From NCBI GenBank assembly GCA_027459485.1, contig DAIDIG010000001.1:1-64000 (forward strand): a stretch of 64,000 bases of DNA, in the 5' to 3' direction. This document shows positions 25,381 to 34,341 of the stretch, one piece after another. The position numbers and the translations under genes are program-made. Position 1 is the first letter of the stretch, and every line of letters starts with the position of its first letter. This stretch comes from Bdellovibrionales bacterium (GTDB lineage: Bacteria > Bdellovibrionota > Bdellovibrionia > Bdellovibrionales > UBA1609). The notes under the pieces are model-generated. The model was given only the letters and a program-made list of their open reading frames with translations. It was not told the DNA's origin and made no database searches.

Positions 25381-26925
25381 ATGAGTAAGTGGGGCAAAAT
25401 TTGTTATTTGGTCGGCGGTCTATCGCTGCTCGTGATGTTGGTCGCGCGGCTCTTGCTGCAAGGGTGGATCGATTACCTCTTTGTCCCGTTTTTTATCGGG
25501 ATCGCGGCGGTTCTCGGTGCTTTGATCATCGACTATAAGTTCTACCTAGAATTTTTTACGATGAAGACCACGAAGCGCGGCATGAATATGGGCGTGATCA
25601 TTTTGCTCGCTCTAGTTCTGATTGTGGCCGTAAATTTTCTGGGCGTTCAGTTCGATCACTCATTCGACATGACAAAAGAAAAGCTCAATACGCTTTCCGA
25701 TCAGTCAATCGAAGCGCTCAAGAATTTGAAAGGCGATCTTAAGATCCTGGTATTTTATCGTGGCGGTGAAGATAAAGATTTGCGGGTGCAGCTCCGGCAG
25801 AATTTTGAAATATATACGGATGCAAGCAGCAAAGTGAAACTGCGTTTTGTCGATGCGCTCACTAACCCGGATCTGGCGAAACAATATCTTGAGCATCAGC
25901 GGTTCGCTGTGATGGTCGATTATGACGGGCGGCGCGTTCAGATCGACGACCCGTACAACGAAGAAAAGACAACTTCGGCGATTCTGAAAGTTGAAGAAAA
26001 GACGCAAAAGACAATTTATTTTCTGACCGGTCACGGCGAGAGAAGCATCGATGGTGCCGAGCAAGAAAATATAAAAGGTTTTGCCGAGGCTCTTCGCGAA
26101 GACGGCTATCGTGTTGCGGCTATTGATTTGATGAAGGGCGACAAATTGCCGCCGCCCCCGGGCGTGGTCGTCATCGACGGGCCACATAGCGCGTTTTTAG
26201 ACGCCGAGCTCGATGAATTGCGAAAATTTGCTGAAGCCGGCGGTCGCCTGATGATTTGTATCGACCCCGGTTTAAGCCACAATCTGGCACAATTGACGAA
26301 CTCGTTCGGGGTTGAATTTCACAATAATTATGTGATCAACGAGTTCGAGCAATTGAACGAACTTGGGCCGCTCGCCGCGCTGGGTGGCGAGTATGATCGT
26401 CAAAGCCCGATCACCAAGAAATTTTACGAGGGTGGGCGGGTCATGGGCTCCATCTTTATGATCGCAAGCGAAGTGACGGCCGCGCATAGCGCACCATCCG
26501 GTCTTACAATTGCGAATCTTGTCAGTAGCTCACCTCAGGCCTATGTGAGCAATGATCCGAAGCCTTCAAAGAACCCTGAACGTCGAGTTGTGACGCTCGC
26601 AGTATCCGTGCACGGCGCTCTCGATGCAGCGGCGAAAAACCCGACACCTGCGCAAAAGAATTTTGAAGCGGTAGTTTTCGGTGATAGCGATTTCACCGAT
26701 AATACGTTCTTCCGGTTCGGCGCGAACAAAGACTTGGCTATGAACTCGGTTTCTTGGCTGGCCGATGATATGAGTCATATTTCGATTCGACCCAAAGTGC
26801 CGGAGGCCACTCCGCTTGAATTGACCTCGACGAAGCAAATTATTTTCTTATTGTCAGGTCTGGGGATGCCGCTCGCGTTCGTCGTTTTAGGCGGGTTTTT
26901 CTGGTACCGGAGACGCAGCCTATGA
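25381..26925 (+). CDS. GldG-like ABC transporter auxiliary protein
   Basis: A 514-residue protein. Three N-terminal membrane segments are followed by a large periplasmic part with the GldG/ABC_transp_aux signature (DMTKEKLNTLSDQSIEALKNL, YFLTGHGERSIDG, GVVVIDGPHSAFLDAELDEL) and a final C-terminal helix (IIFLLSGLGMPLAFVVLGGFFWY). It is the partner of the GldA/GldF-like pair. Its stop overlaps the next start by four bases (26922). Confidence 0.9.
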   Translation: MSKWGKICYLVGGLSLLVMLVARLLLQGWIDYLFVPFFIGIAAVLGALIIDYKFYLEFFTMKTTKRGMNMGVIILLALVLIVAVNFLGVQFDHSFDMTKEKLNTLSDQSIEALKNLKGDLKILVFYRGGEDKDLRVQLRQNFEIYTDASSKVKLRFVDALTNPDLAKQYLEHQRFAVMVDYDGRRVQIDDPYNEEKTTSAILKVEEKTQKTIYFLTGHGERSIDGAEQENIKGFAEALREDGYRVAAIDLMKGDKLPPPPGVVVIDGPHSAFLDAELDELRKFAEAGGRLMICIDPGLSHNLAQLTNSFGVEFHNNYVINEFEQLNELGPLAALGGEYDRQSPITKKFYEGGRVMGSIFMIASEVTAAHSAPSGLTIANLVSSSPQAYVSNDPKPSKNPERRVVTLAVSVHGALDAAAKNPTPAQKNFEAVVFGDSDFTDNTFFRFGANKDLAMNSVSWLADDMSHISIRPKVPEATPLELTSTKQIIFLLSGLGMPLAFVVLGGFFWYRRRSL

Positions 26926-28400
26926 AGGGTTTTCGCGGGACACTAATTTTCGCAATTGTTGTTGCCGCAGTCGTGGGCCTTTCGGTTTGGCAATATAAAC
27001 ATAGCGCCAAAGAAGCCGAAGAAAAGACGATCAAAGCCAGTTTGTTTCATGAACTGAAGGCGGCCGACGTTGTCGAGTACGATTTTACGGGCCCTAAGGG
27101 CTCTTTCAAGATCAAAGGCAATGGATCTGATTGGCAAATCGTAGCGCCGTTTCAAGATCGCGCGAACGGCGATTACGTAAAATCCAACATCACGAGCATT
27201 TTTGGGCAGTCCGTTGTGTCCCCCGAATCGGGCGGCGTGGCTATTGATTGGTCTAAATTCGGTTTAGTTGACCCCGAAGAAACGATCGTACTGCATTTTC
27301 GTGACGGTAAAACCCAAACTCTCAAGGTTGGCCGAGTGCGGACTTATGACGACGGCTATTATTTGCGTCGCAATAACGAGCCGGATCTTTTGGTCGGAGA
27401 TCGCGGATGGGATGGCATCCTGTCAAAAACGGTTGAAGATTTTCGATATAAGAAGCCGGAGATCCCGCCAGCCGACATTCAAACTTTGACTATTCGTTCG
27501 TTGCGCAAAGGTAAACTGGTCAATTTCACCATCGCACAGAAAGACGGCGTTTGGTCAATCGTGGGCCATCCGGATATTCGAATTGCCACAAGCCTTGTGA
27601 ATCAATGGATCAATTCAATCCGTGATTTGACGGCCGATACTGTCGTATCTGATACGAAAGCAAGCGCTGATCTTAAGAAATATAAGTTGAGTCATCCTGA
27701 AATTGAATTCGATCTGGCTTACGAAAACCCTGCAAAGACAAAACATGTGATTGCAATTAGCGGGGCTACAAAGGGCGGTGAAGTGCATTGGTATTCAACC
27801 GACAATCCCGCCATATATGAAATGAGCGCCGGCAAAACGGATATCCTTATTAAAACACCCGATGACTTGCGTGATCTGGGGTTCGTATTCGCGTTTGATC
27901 AAGATCAGGCGGCGCATTTGACTTATGATCGTGTCACGGATGCAAGTACTGGGCATGCAGTTAAACCAGTGACACCGATTCACATTGCACTTGATAAGGT
28001 CAATGGCGAGTGGACGTTGCACAAAGCGGACCCGAAGAAAAATGTGGATCAAGTCGAAGTCAAAAACTTTTTGACGTATCTTCGCGGTCTGAAAGCATCC
28101 AAATTTCTAAAGCAGAAGGTCGCTCAAGCTTTGAAAGAAAACGACGTTGAAATTAAAAACGAAAAGGGCGACGTCATTTACCATTTGCAGTGGGGTGGCT
28201 CGCTCACTGACAAGTTGGCTGATAAAGCGAAGATCGAATATTATGCGGCCAAGGCCAACGTATCGAATGAGTATTTTGAGGTCACGAAAGCAACGCTCGA
28301 CGAATTGGCGAATAAGAAGCTGATTGATAATTTGCCTGGCTACCTCACTCCTAAAACCGGGCGCGTCAACGAGACGAAAACCATTAAAGGTAAAGAATGA
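26922..28400 (+). CDS. DUF4340 domain protein
   Basis: A 492-residue protein with one N-terminal transmembrane helix (IFAIVVAAVVGLSVWQY) and a long periplasmic beta-rich part with repeated FDLAYENPAKTK-like and DWQIVAPFQDRAN-type segments. It matches DUF4340, which is usually encoded next to gldAFG-like genes and is thought to complete the transporter in the periplasm. It is flanked by four-base overlaps on both sides, which places the following GHMP kinase in the same transcript. Confidence 0.85.
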   Translation: MKGFRGTLIFAIVVAAVVGLSVWQYKHSAKEAEEKTIKASLFHELKAADVVEYDFTGPKGSFKIKGNGSDWQIVAPFQDRANGDYVKSNITSIFGQSVVSPESGGVAIDWSKFGLVDPEETIVLHFRDGKTQTLKVGRVRTYDDGYYLRRNNEPDLLVGDRGWDGILSKTVEDFRYKKPEIPPADIQTLTIRSLRKGKLVNFTIAQKDGVWSIVGHPDIRIATSLVNQWINSIRDLTADTVVSDTKASADLKKYKLSHPEIEFDLAYENPAKTKHVIAISGATKGGEVHWYSTDNPAIYEMSAGKTDILIKTPDDLRDLGFVFAFDQDQAAHLTYDRVTDASTGHAVKPVTPIHIALDKVNGEWTLHKADPKKNVDQVEVKNFLTYLRGLKASKFLKQKVAQALKENDVEIKNEKGDVIYHLQWGGSLTDKLADKAKIEYYAAKANVSNEYFEVTKATLDELANKKLIDNLPGYLTPKTGRVNETKTIKGKE

Positions 28401-29407
28401 CATTTAAGAGTCAGTCGCCGACGCGAGTGGACCTCGCGGGTGGCACTCTGGATTGCTGGCCGCTCTATTTATTTGTCGGTGATTGCGTCACGGTGAATCT
28501 TTCAATCAGTGTATTCACAGGGTGCGATTTAGAAATCCACTCGTCGCCAGAAATAGAAATTGAAATTTCAGATCTGGGTTACCGGCGTAAATTCGAGAAT
28601 CTCAGCGCGTTCTTGGCCGATCGCAGCCCTGAACACGAGCTTGTTCGCACGGTAGTCGAATTTTTTCGTGAGAAAATCGGTTCACGCGGTTTGGCTCTGA
28701 AGACGCGGTCGCAGAGCCCCGTTGGTGGCGGGCTCGGTGGCTCCAGCAGTCTTTGTATTAGCTTGATCAAGGCATTCTCGCAGTGGCTCGATTGGCCTCA
28801 ATTCGCAAACATCTACGATATGGTCACCCTGGCCGGAAATCTTGAAGGCAAAGTGATTCGCGCGCCGACGGGTACGCAAGATTATTTCGCGGCTGTTCAA
28901 CCTGGCCTCAATATCATTCACTATACGTCTGCGGGTGTAAATCTCGAGCTGTTGAGTGGACCTACGGGTGAATTGTTTGATCATCTTCTTCTTGTCTATA
29001 CGGGGCGCTCTCATCATTCCGGCATAAATAATTGGCAGGTCATTAAATCGGTTATCGATGGCGACGTTGCCACTTTATCGGCTTTAAAGGAGATCGCGCG
29101 AATCTCTGACGAAGTCGCCCAGGCTTGCCGAAGGCGCGATTGGCAGGCATTGCCCGCGCTTTTTATGCGTGAATTTGACTCGAGGATCCGTTTAAGTGCA
29201 TCATTCACCAGCCCTGAAATCGAAAGGGTGCGCGCAATAGCGGTTGAAAGTGGTGCCAGCGCAGTAAAAATTTGCGGCGCCGGCGGCGGCGGGTGCGTTC
29301 TTTTATGGGCGGAGCGAAAGCTCCACGAAAGGATCAGCGAGGCATGTCGAAAAAGCGGGTTTCAGCCGATAAACATTCAGCCAGTGACTGGCTCTCAAAA
29401 TCGTTAA
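28397..29407 (+). CDS. GHMP-family small-molecule kinase
   Basis: A 336-residue kinase. Motif 1 is PTRVDLAGGTLDCWP, motif 2 is SPVGGGLGGSSSLCISL, and motif 3 is KICGAGGGGCVLLW. This is closest by eye to sugar or heptose-7-phosphate kinases (HddA-like), but the substrate is uncertain. It shares four bases with the DUF4340 gene and its last 64 bases overlap the DUF429 gene. A sugar kinase in a Gld-like transporter operon suggests handling of a glycan precursor, which is inference. Confidence 0.85.
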   Translation: MTFKSQSPTRVDLAGGTLDCWPLYLFVGDCVTVNLSISVFTGCDLEIHSSPEIEIEISDLGYRRKFENLSAFLADRSPEHELVRTVVEFFREKIGSRGLALKTRSQSPVGGGLGGSSSLCISLIKAFSQWLDWPQFANIYDMVTLAGNLEGKVIRAPTGTQDYFAAVQPGLNIIHYTSAGVNLELLSGPTGELFDHLLLVYTGRSHHSGINNWQVIKSVIDGDVATLSALKEIARISDEVAQACRRRDWQALPALFMREFDSRIRLSASFTSPEIERVRAIAVESGASAVKICGAGGGGCVLLWAERKLHERISEACRKSGFQPINIQPVTGSQNR

Positions 29408-30231
29408 AGCGCCACGGCTTTATCGGGGTCGCGCTTTCGGGCGGCAAATCGGACCGCACGTGCCTGGCGCGCGTCGAATACTACCCTGAACACAAAAAAA
29501 TTTTTTTAAGCGAACTGTCAGATCGTATCAAGAGCGAAGGCGATCTTTCGGCTGACCTCGTATTGCATGAAAAGATCAGCCGAAGCCGTATCAAAACCGA
29601 GTTGATCGGGTTTAACGTTCCGTTGACCTTTCCTAAATGCTTGCGCTGTAAGTTGAAATGCCCCGGCTACGAGGCGTGTGATGAAGATGAGATACTTTGG
29701 CTGTGGCAACATTTTCGAAAGACTGAGGCCAAAAACCGCAATCACAAATTGTTCACGCCCTACACCGAACGATGTGTCGAGCGTTATATCGCCGATCAAA
29801 TCAATGAGCCATCGGGCGGTGATTTTCACATTCAACACGGATTCGGAGCGAACATGGCGCCGCTACTTGCGCGAGCCTATTTCATCCGCCGGCGACTTAA
29901 AATCAAAGCGATTGAAGTGCAGCCTCAGCTCAGCTTGTGGCGAATCGGCAAAGCGCTGCACATTCAAAAATCATATTTAAAGTTTCACAAACATCAGATC
30001 GGCGGCGATGAAGCTCGAATGGCGATTCTCAAAGAGATGGTGCGACGTGAAATTGCTTTTCTTTATGAGCAGGACGTTCGTCTGATGGTCGAAAGCGCTT
30101 CTGCGTTCGATGCGTTCATTTGCGCGATGACGGCCGTCCTCAAATTCAAAGGGCTGTGCGAAAAGCGGCCAAAGGACTTCCCGAACGGCGCGGGTTGGAT
30201 AGAGATTCCCAAAGAAAACATCATCTGGTAG
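29344..30231 (+). CDS. DUF429-family protein
   Basis: A 295-residue protein. The C-terminal region AFDAFICAMTAVLKFKG followed by GWIEIPKENI is the characteristic end of DUF429, a predicted RNase H-fold nuclease family. A Cys-rich segment (about residues 97-115, FPKCLRCKLKCPGYEAC) might bind a metal. The frame opens at 29272, but ATG at 29344 has the better N-terminus; it still overlaps the GHMP kinase gene by 64 bases. The function is unknown. The link to the kinase and Gld genes is by operon only. Confidence 0.7.
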   Translation: MSKKRVSADKHSASDWLSKSLKRHGFIGVALSGGKSDRTCLARVEYYPEHKKIFLSELSDRIKSEGDLSADLVLHEKISRSRIKTELIGFNVPLTFPKCLRCKLKCPGYEACDEDEILWLWQHFRKTEAKNRNHKLFTPYTERCVERYIADQINEPSGGDFHIQHGFGANMAPLLARAYFIRRRLKIKAIEVQPQLSLWRIGKALHIQKSYLKFHKHQIGGDEARMAILKEMVRREIAFLYEQDVRLMVESASAFDAFICAMTAVLKFKGLCEKRPKDFPNGAGWIEIPKENIIW

Positions 30232-30240
30232 CGTTTACGC

Positions 30241-31227
30241 ATGCAGTTTGGTATCGGAACGCGCTCCTTTAAGACGGCGCTCGCGGCATTGGTTATTTTG
30301 CCCGCAATTTTATTACCTTCAGCGAAGGCCTTGGCGAAATTTGAACATCAGCGAATTCGGCGTATTGTCGTGTTTCCGTTTCGTGTTGACCCGACTGATA
30401 AAGATCTCAGCAAGGTCGCGGATGAGACCTGGTGGACTGCGCGCGAGAAGTTAACCGAGTCGAAACGATTTTTGGTTGCGAGCCGAAACTTCATGACTGC
30501 GAAAGAAGTTTTTCAGCCGCGTGGTGAATTGAAGCCTGCGGATGCGTTGATCTTGGGGCGCCTGCTCGACGCCGACGCCTTGATCAGTGTTTTTCTTGAT
30601 GATCGCACACTCAACATGCGCGTTTACGAAACTACTAACGGTCTGACTTTATGGAGTGGCCAAGTTCATCTCGAGCCGGCCATTCCTCTCGCGCGGCAAT
30701 TCAGCGACGCAACAGAAAAGCTTTTGTATGAATTTCTGGCGGCGATCCCTTATCAAGGCTACGTTATTGTCGACCCGTTGATTAATCATCCCACTTATGT
30801 CGAAGGCGGCAATCTCATGTTTAAAGCCGAAGTGGGCTTGAACGCGCAAATCACCAAAGGTGAAAGTGTGCAGTTGATTCGAGTGGGGGCCGAAGCCACC
30901 AATCCGGTATTTCAGGCGGCCGAGAACATCGAAGTCTACGCCGAGGGAGCTGTTACAAGTGTCGACCGACAAATTATCACCGTGGCAGTGACCCGCCGGC
31001 AGCTGGGCGCCGAAATTAAGTCCGGAGCCCTCGTGCGCATCCCAGATGAAATGCAGAGGCTTCAAAAGGCGTTTGGCGTACAAGAAGACGTGACCAAGAA
31101 TTTAGCGGTAGAGTTGTACAAGGTCGACGACGATCAGCCGACCGACGAGCAAAAGAAGCGCCAACCTCTAGTCACTTCGTTGGCCTTTATTGGCAATCTT
31201 GCCCTCGTGTTACTTCTTGCGTTTTAA
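30241..31227 (+). CDS. Exported protein with a CsgG/FlgT-like fold, function unknown
   Basis: A 328-residue protein. Residues 1-33 form a signal peptide (ending ALA). The mature N-terminal part (RRIVVFPFRVDPTDKDLSK, then ALILGRLLDADALISVFL, LNMRVYETTNGLTLWSGQ) resembles CsgG/TolB-N-like alpha/beta folds that sense or assemble envelope parts. The C-terminus ends in a hydrophobic helix (SLAFIGNLALVLLLAF), an unusual tail for an exported protein. It starts ten bases after the DUF429 gene and closes the Gld-like string. Confidence 0.6.
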   Translation: MQFGIGTRSFKTALAALVILPAILLPSAKALAKFEHQRIRRIVVFPFRVDPTDKDLSKVADETWWTAREKLTESKRFLVASRNFMTAKEVFQPRGELKPADALILGRLLDADALISVFLDDRTLNMRVYETTNGLTLWSGQVHLEPAIPLARQFSDATEKLLYEFLAAIPYQGYVIVDPLINHPTYVEGGNLMFKAEVGLNAQITKGESVQLIRVGAEATNPVFQAAENIEVYAEGAVTSVDRQIITVAVTRRQLGAEIKSGALVRIPDEMQRLQKAFGVQEDVTKNLAVELYKVDDDQPTDEQKKRQPLVTSLAFIGNLALVLLLAF

Positions 31228-31230
31228 TTA

Positions 31231-32307
31231 TCAGCGGTAATCGTGAAGATAATCGACTCTTTCGGGTATCCACGGGTCGAAGTTCCCGTCAAGTCGGACG
31301 ACGACGCTGCCCCGGGTTTCAGCGATTGCTCGGGGTTTGACCGACACGTCGAATTCGGGTGAAAGAAGTTGCCGCGCCTTCAAAATGGGGACGATGGCCA
31401 GAGTCGCAGGTTCGCCTAATTTCTCACGTCGAACCAATTCATCGAGGCTGCGATCAAGTTCTTCGACTGTGAAATCGAATTCGTTAATTAGGTTTTCAGC
31501 CACGCGCGCAACATCATCAGCGCCGATGCGATCGTCTTGAAAAAGGTCGAGCGCGGCTTGAAATGTGTTGCTGATTGGTAAAGTTCGCCGACCGAATTTT
31601 AGATAGTAGTCTGAGTCTGTATCGTCGGCGAGATTAATGTAGATTTTTTCGACTGGGTCTTGGTTCGGGACTTTGTCTTGAAGTCGAAAGATAGCATCGA
31701 CCTGGGCGTCAACGACATACAATGCGTTGAGGGTCTGGCGCAATTCCGAAGTATCGAGGCGGCGCGCGCAAATATCAGAAAAAATCGAGTAAATGACCGC
31801 ATCATATTCACCGTCGTCGCCGAACATGACCAAGCGCACATCCTTGTGAAGTTCGAAGCGCATTTGCATCAATGACTGAAGTTTGTAACCAACTTGTTTG
31901 TTGAGCCGCCAAAATCGGCGTGGGCGCAAATTCGGCAGATTATCTTTACAAAAGATGCCGTACGGTTTGACGCCGTCGAGCTCGAGTTTTTGGCGAATCC
32001 GCTTCTCCATTTGTGGCGGTGAAGCGGTGATAAAATAAATCGGGAAGAAAGGACTGCCGTTACGTTTAGTCCAGGCACCGTTGAGGCACCGGACGAGCTC
32101 CGCCGCACCGGGCACGTTCTTCTTTTGAGCCGGTTTTTCCGTAGCTGTGCGAATGAGGCCCTTAACTGTTTCGAATTTAGTGTCGAGATAAGTCTTATCA
32201 ATATCCCACACATAGACTTCGCGCGCGTCGGACGTCGCCGACTCAGGCGAGCCCGGGAAGTAGACGACGTCGTCGGTGATGATCGCGTGTTTTCGCCATT
32301 CCGCCAT
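31231..32307 (-). CDS. HAD-superfamily App1-like (DUF2183) phosphatase
   Basis: A 358-residue protein. The HAD motif I is VYVWDIDKTYLDT (DxDxT type). FITASPPQMEKRIRQKLELDG and YGIFCKDNLPNL match the App1/DUF2183 phosphatidate-phosphatase family, and FGDDGEYDAVIYSIFSDI supplies the late acidic motif. The last 120 residues are unassigned. The frame opens at 32577, but ATG at 32307 is the natural start because a gene begins on the other strand at 32369. It may act on a lipid phosphate. Confidence 0.7.
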   Translation of the reverse strand: MAEWRKHAIITDDVVYFPGSPESATSDAREVYVWDIDKTYLDTKFETVKGLIRTATEKPAQKKNVPGAAELVRCLNGAWTKRNGSPFFPIYFITASPPQMEKRIRQKLELDGVKPYGIFCKDNLPNLRPRRFWRLNKQVGYKLQSLMQMRFELHKDVRLVMFGDDGEYDAVIYSIFSDICARRLDTSELRQTLNALYVVDAQVDAIFRLQDKVPNQDPVEKIYINLADDTDSDYYLKFGRRTLPISNTFQAALDLFQDDRIGADDVARVAENLINEFDFTVEELDRSLDELVRREKLGEPATLAIVPILKARQLLSPEFDVSVKPRAIAETRGSVVVRLDGNFDPWIPERVDYLHDYR

Positions 32308-32368
32308 GCCGGCCGTACTCCTATCCCACCTGCTGACAATAGAATGCAGACAGTGTAGGACGTCTGTC

Positions 32369-33211
32369 ATGATAATCGATGTTGTTTCGCGCTGCGATAG
32401 ACGGTTGAACTTTGGCGCCAATGCCGTATGGCCTGAGGCTTTACCAGCCGTTGCGTGGGATGGGATTTGGGTCGCGGGTTTCAACCGCACAGAAACCGAC
32501 GCATGTCTTCTGGTTTCTTGTGACGAGCAATCTCTTGAGCGTCTTTTAGCCGGTTTATATCCGCGCCTTGGCTTCATTGAACTGTCACGCCTGGCCGCAG
32601 CGATCGACGAGCTTCAGGTGCCTTTTGATTGGCGCGATTTCTCATCGCGACTCGGGTTTCGATGGAGTGACGATTGGCCGGCGCTCTTTAAAATTTTGCG
32701 CGAGACCCCTGTCGAGCTAGTCGAATGGTTCAAACAACGTGAAGTAGCCGCCCGCGATTTGGCTCCTATTCTCGCACTCAAAGATGAATCGCAGTTGGCG
32801 CATTGGTTCACCTTAGCCATACACATCTTGAAATTTCAACCGTCGAAATCGGACGGCATTCAAGTGCTCGAGTGGTTGGTCGATCTTTTACTCGCGGTAA
32901 AACCGGTTGACTTTATCTCGAGCGCGCGAACGTTTGCGGAGATGAAGGATCGTTTGCGCGCGGCGCGCTTTCCGATGGCGGCTCAACAAGAGCGATCGCA
33001 TTCGGATCTGGCGGCGAAATTGCCCTGGCCGCCGGGCGCCAAGACGGGCTGGGTGAGAAACGGGGATCGCGCAGGGCTCGAGATCCGATTGTTTGCAAAA
33101 TCGCCTGGCGAACTCGAGAAGCAAATCACTTCGTTGCGAAACGCGGCGTCTGAATGGGCGAATGTCTCGCGGCAGCCGAACGACTCCGGTGAATCAGGTG
33201 GCGGCGTATGA
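32369..33211 (+). CDS. Unknown protein overlapping the SPL-like gene
   Basis: A 280-residue protein with no family recognised and no signal peptide. The middle (about residues 100-190) is predicted mostly helical with many Trp residues. The C-terminal 60 residues contain LPWPPGAKTGWVRNGDRAGLEI. ATG at 32369 has GTAGGA upstream; earlier in-frame starts run into the divergent HAD gene. The stop overlaps the start of the SPL-like radical SAM gene by four bases, which points to a linked function. Confidence 0.65.
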   Translation: MIIDVVSRCDRRLNFGANAVWPEALPAVAWDGIWVAGFNRTETDACLLVSCDEQSLERLLAGLYPRLGFIELSRLAAAIDELQVPFDWRDFSSRLGFRWSDDWPALFKILRETPVELVEWFKQREVAARDLAPILALKDESQLAHWFTLAIHILKFQPSKSDGIQVLEWLVDLLLAVKPVDFISSARTFAEMKDRLRAARFPMAAQQERSHSDLAAKLPWPPGAKTGWVRNGDRAGLEIRLFAKSPGELEKQITSLRNAASEWANVSRQPNDSGESGGGV

Positions 33212-34341
33212 CTGAATGGGGGCTTGAGCGGATCGAACGCATTTTCATTGACTCTCGGGTGCGCGATTCAGAACTCGCAAAGCGAGTCTGTGAGATTTTC
33301 GATACGACGAAAATCGAATGGGTGCTGAGTGAACCCTTGGCCGAGCTTCAAGGCGACTTATCTGTTCGTGACTTTGAGGCAAGCAAACAGATGTTATTTA
33401 TAACTGAATTTAAAGGCGCGTTTTTCAAGCGTTGCCCCGGCGCCCGCCCAGGCCTTACATGCTGCAATTACTTCGTCCTCAATTTAGGCTCGCAATGCAA
33501 CATGAATTGTTCCTATTGTTATTTGCAGAGTTTTATCAATTCGCCGGTCATGAAGTTGTACGCTAATATTGACCGGGCACTCGATGAACTGAAACAGATC
33601 GGTCGCGATCTTCACGATCTGCCCTTACGGGTCGGCACGGGTGAGACCACCGACTCATTGAGCCTTGATCCGGTCACGTTGTTTTCGCGGCGTCTGATTG
33701 AATTTTTTAAAGATTATCCGAAATGGCGTCTCGAGTTTAAAACTAAATCAAGCCAAGTGGATCAGTTCGTGAATGTCGATCATGTTGGGAACGTGATTGT
33801 GAGCTTTTCGGTGAACCCAAATGCCGTCATTGAACACGAGGAACACGGCACCGCCTCATTGCGCGCCCGTTTGGACGCGGCCCAAAAGTGCCGGGCGAAA
33901 AAATTTGAGGTGGCCTTTCATATCGACCCGATGATATGGCACCCCGAGTGGCGAGAATCGTACCGCGAATTGGTACGCGATATTTGCGAGCGGTTCAACC
34001 CTGAAGACGTGAACGTGATTTCGGTCGGCGCACTTCGCTTTCAACCCCAGCAGCGTCACATGATGCGAGAGCGGTTTGCGGCCCAGTCGTGGGTGACCGG
34101 CGCCGAGCTTTTCACGAGTCGCGACGGCAAATTGCGCTACGACGAGACCTTGCGGCAAGAAATGCTTAAATTCGTCGTCGACGAATTTCGCCAAGATTCC
34201 CATGATTGGCGGGTTTTCTTGTGTATGGAAACTCCTGAAGTTTGGCTCGAAACTATGCAAGGCATGCCCAAAAGTCTTGGCAATTTGGAACAAATGTTCG
34301 ATCATGGGGTCACGCGAAAGGTAACCGCCGAATGTCGATAG
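33208..34341 (+). CDS. SPL-like radical SAM protein
   Basis: A 377-residue radical SAM enzyme. The cluster motif is CNMNCSYCYL (Cys97, Cys101, Cys104), and the surrounding VMKLYANIDRALDELKQI, RLEFKTKSSQVDQF and AFHIDPMIWHPEWRESYREL resemble spore photoproduct lyase. In spore-former SPL a Cys supplies the hydrogen atom in the segment matched here by LRVGTGETTDS (about residues 140-150), which has none. Extra Cys76, Cys85 and Cys86 precede the cluster. It is therefore unlikely to repair spore photoproduct in the classical way. Confidence 0.8.
   Translation: MTEWGLERIERIFIDSRVRDSELAKRVCEIFDTTKIEWVLSEPLAELQGDLSVRDFEASKQMLFITEFKGAFFKRCPGARPGLTCCNYFVLNLGSQCNMNCSYCYLQSFINSPVMKLYANIDRALDELKQIGRDLHDLPLRVGTGETTDSLSLDPVTLFSRRLIEFFKDYPKWRLEFKTKSSQVDQFVNVDHVGNVIVSFSVNPNAVIEHEEHGTASLRARLDAAQKCRAKKFEVAFHIDPMIWHPEWRESYRELVRDICERFNPEDVNVISVGALRFQPQQRHMMRERFAAQSWVTGAELFTSRDGKLRYDETLRQEMLKFVVDEFRQDSHDWRVFLCMETPEVWLETMQGMPKSLGNLEQMFDHGVTRKVTAECR

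Noticed and set aside
29272-29344. Longer Arg-rich N-terminus for the DUF429 protein
   Set aside because: The run of Arg codons comes from the GHMP kinase Gly-rich motif read in another frame.
31231-32577. Longer 448-residue form of the HAD phosphatase
   Set aside because: The extra 90 residues are basic and low in family likeness and would overlap the gene starting at 32369.
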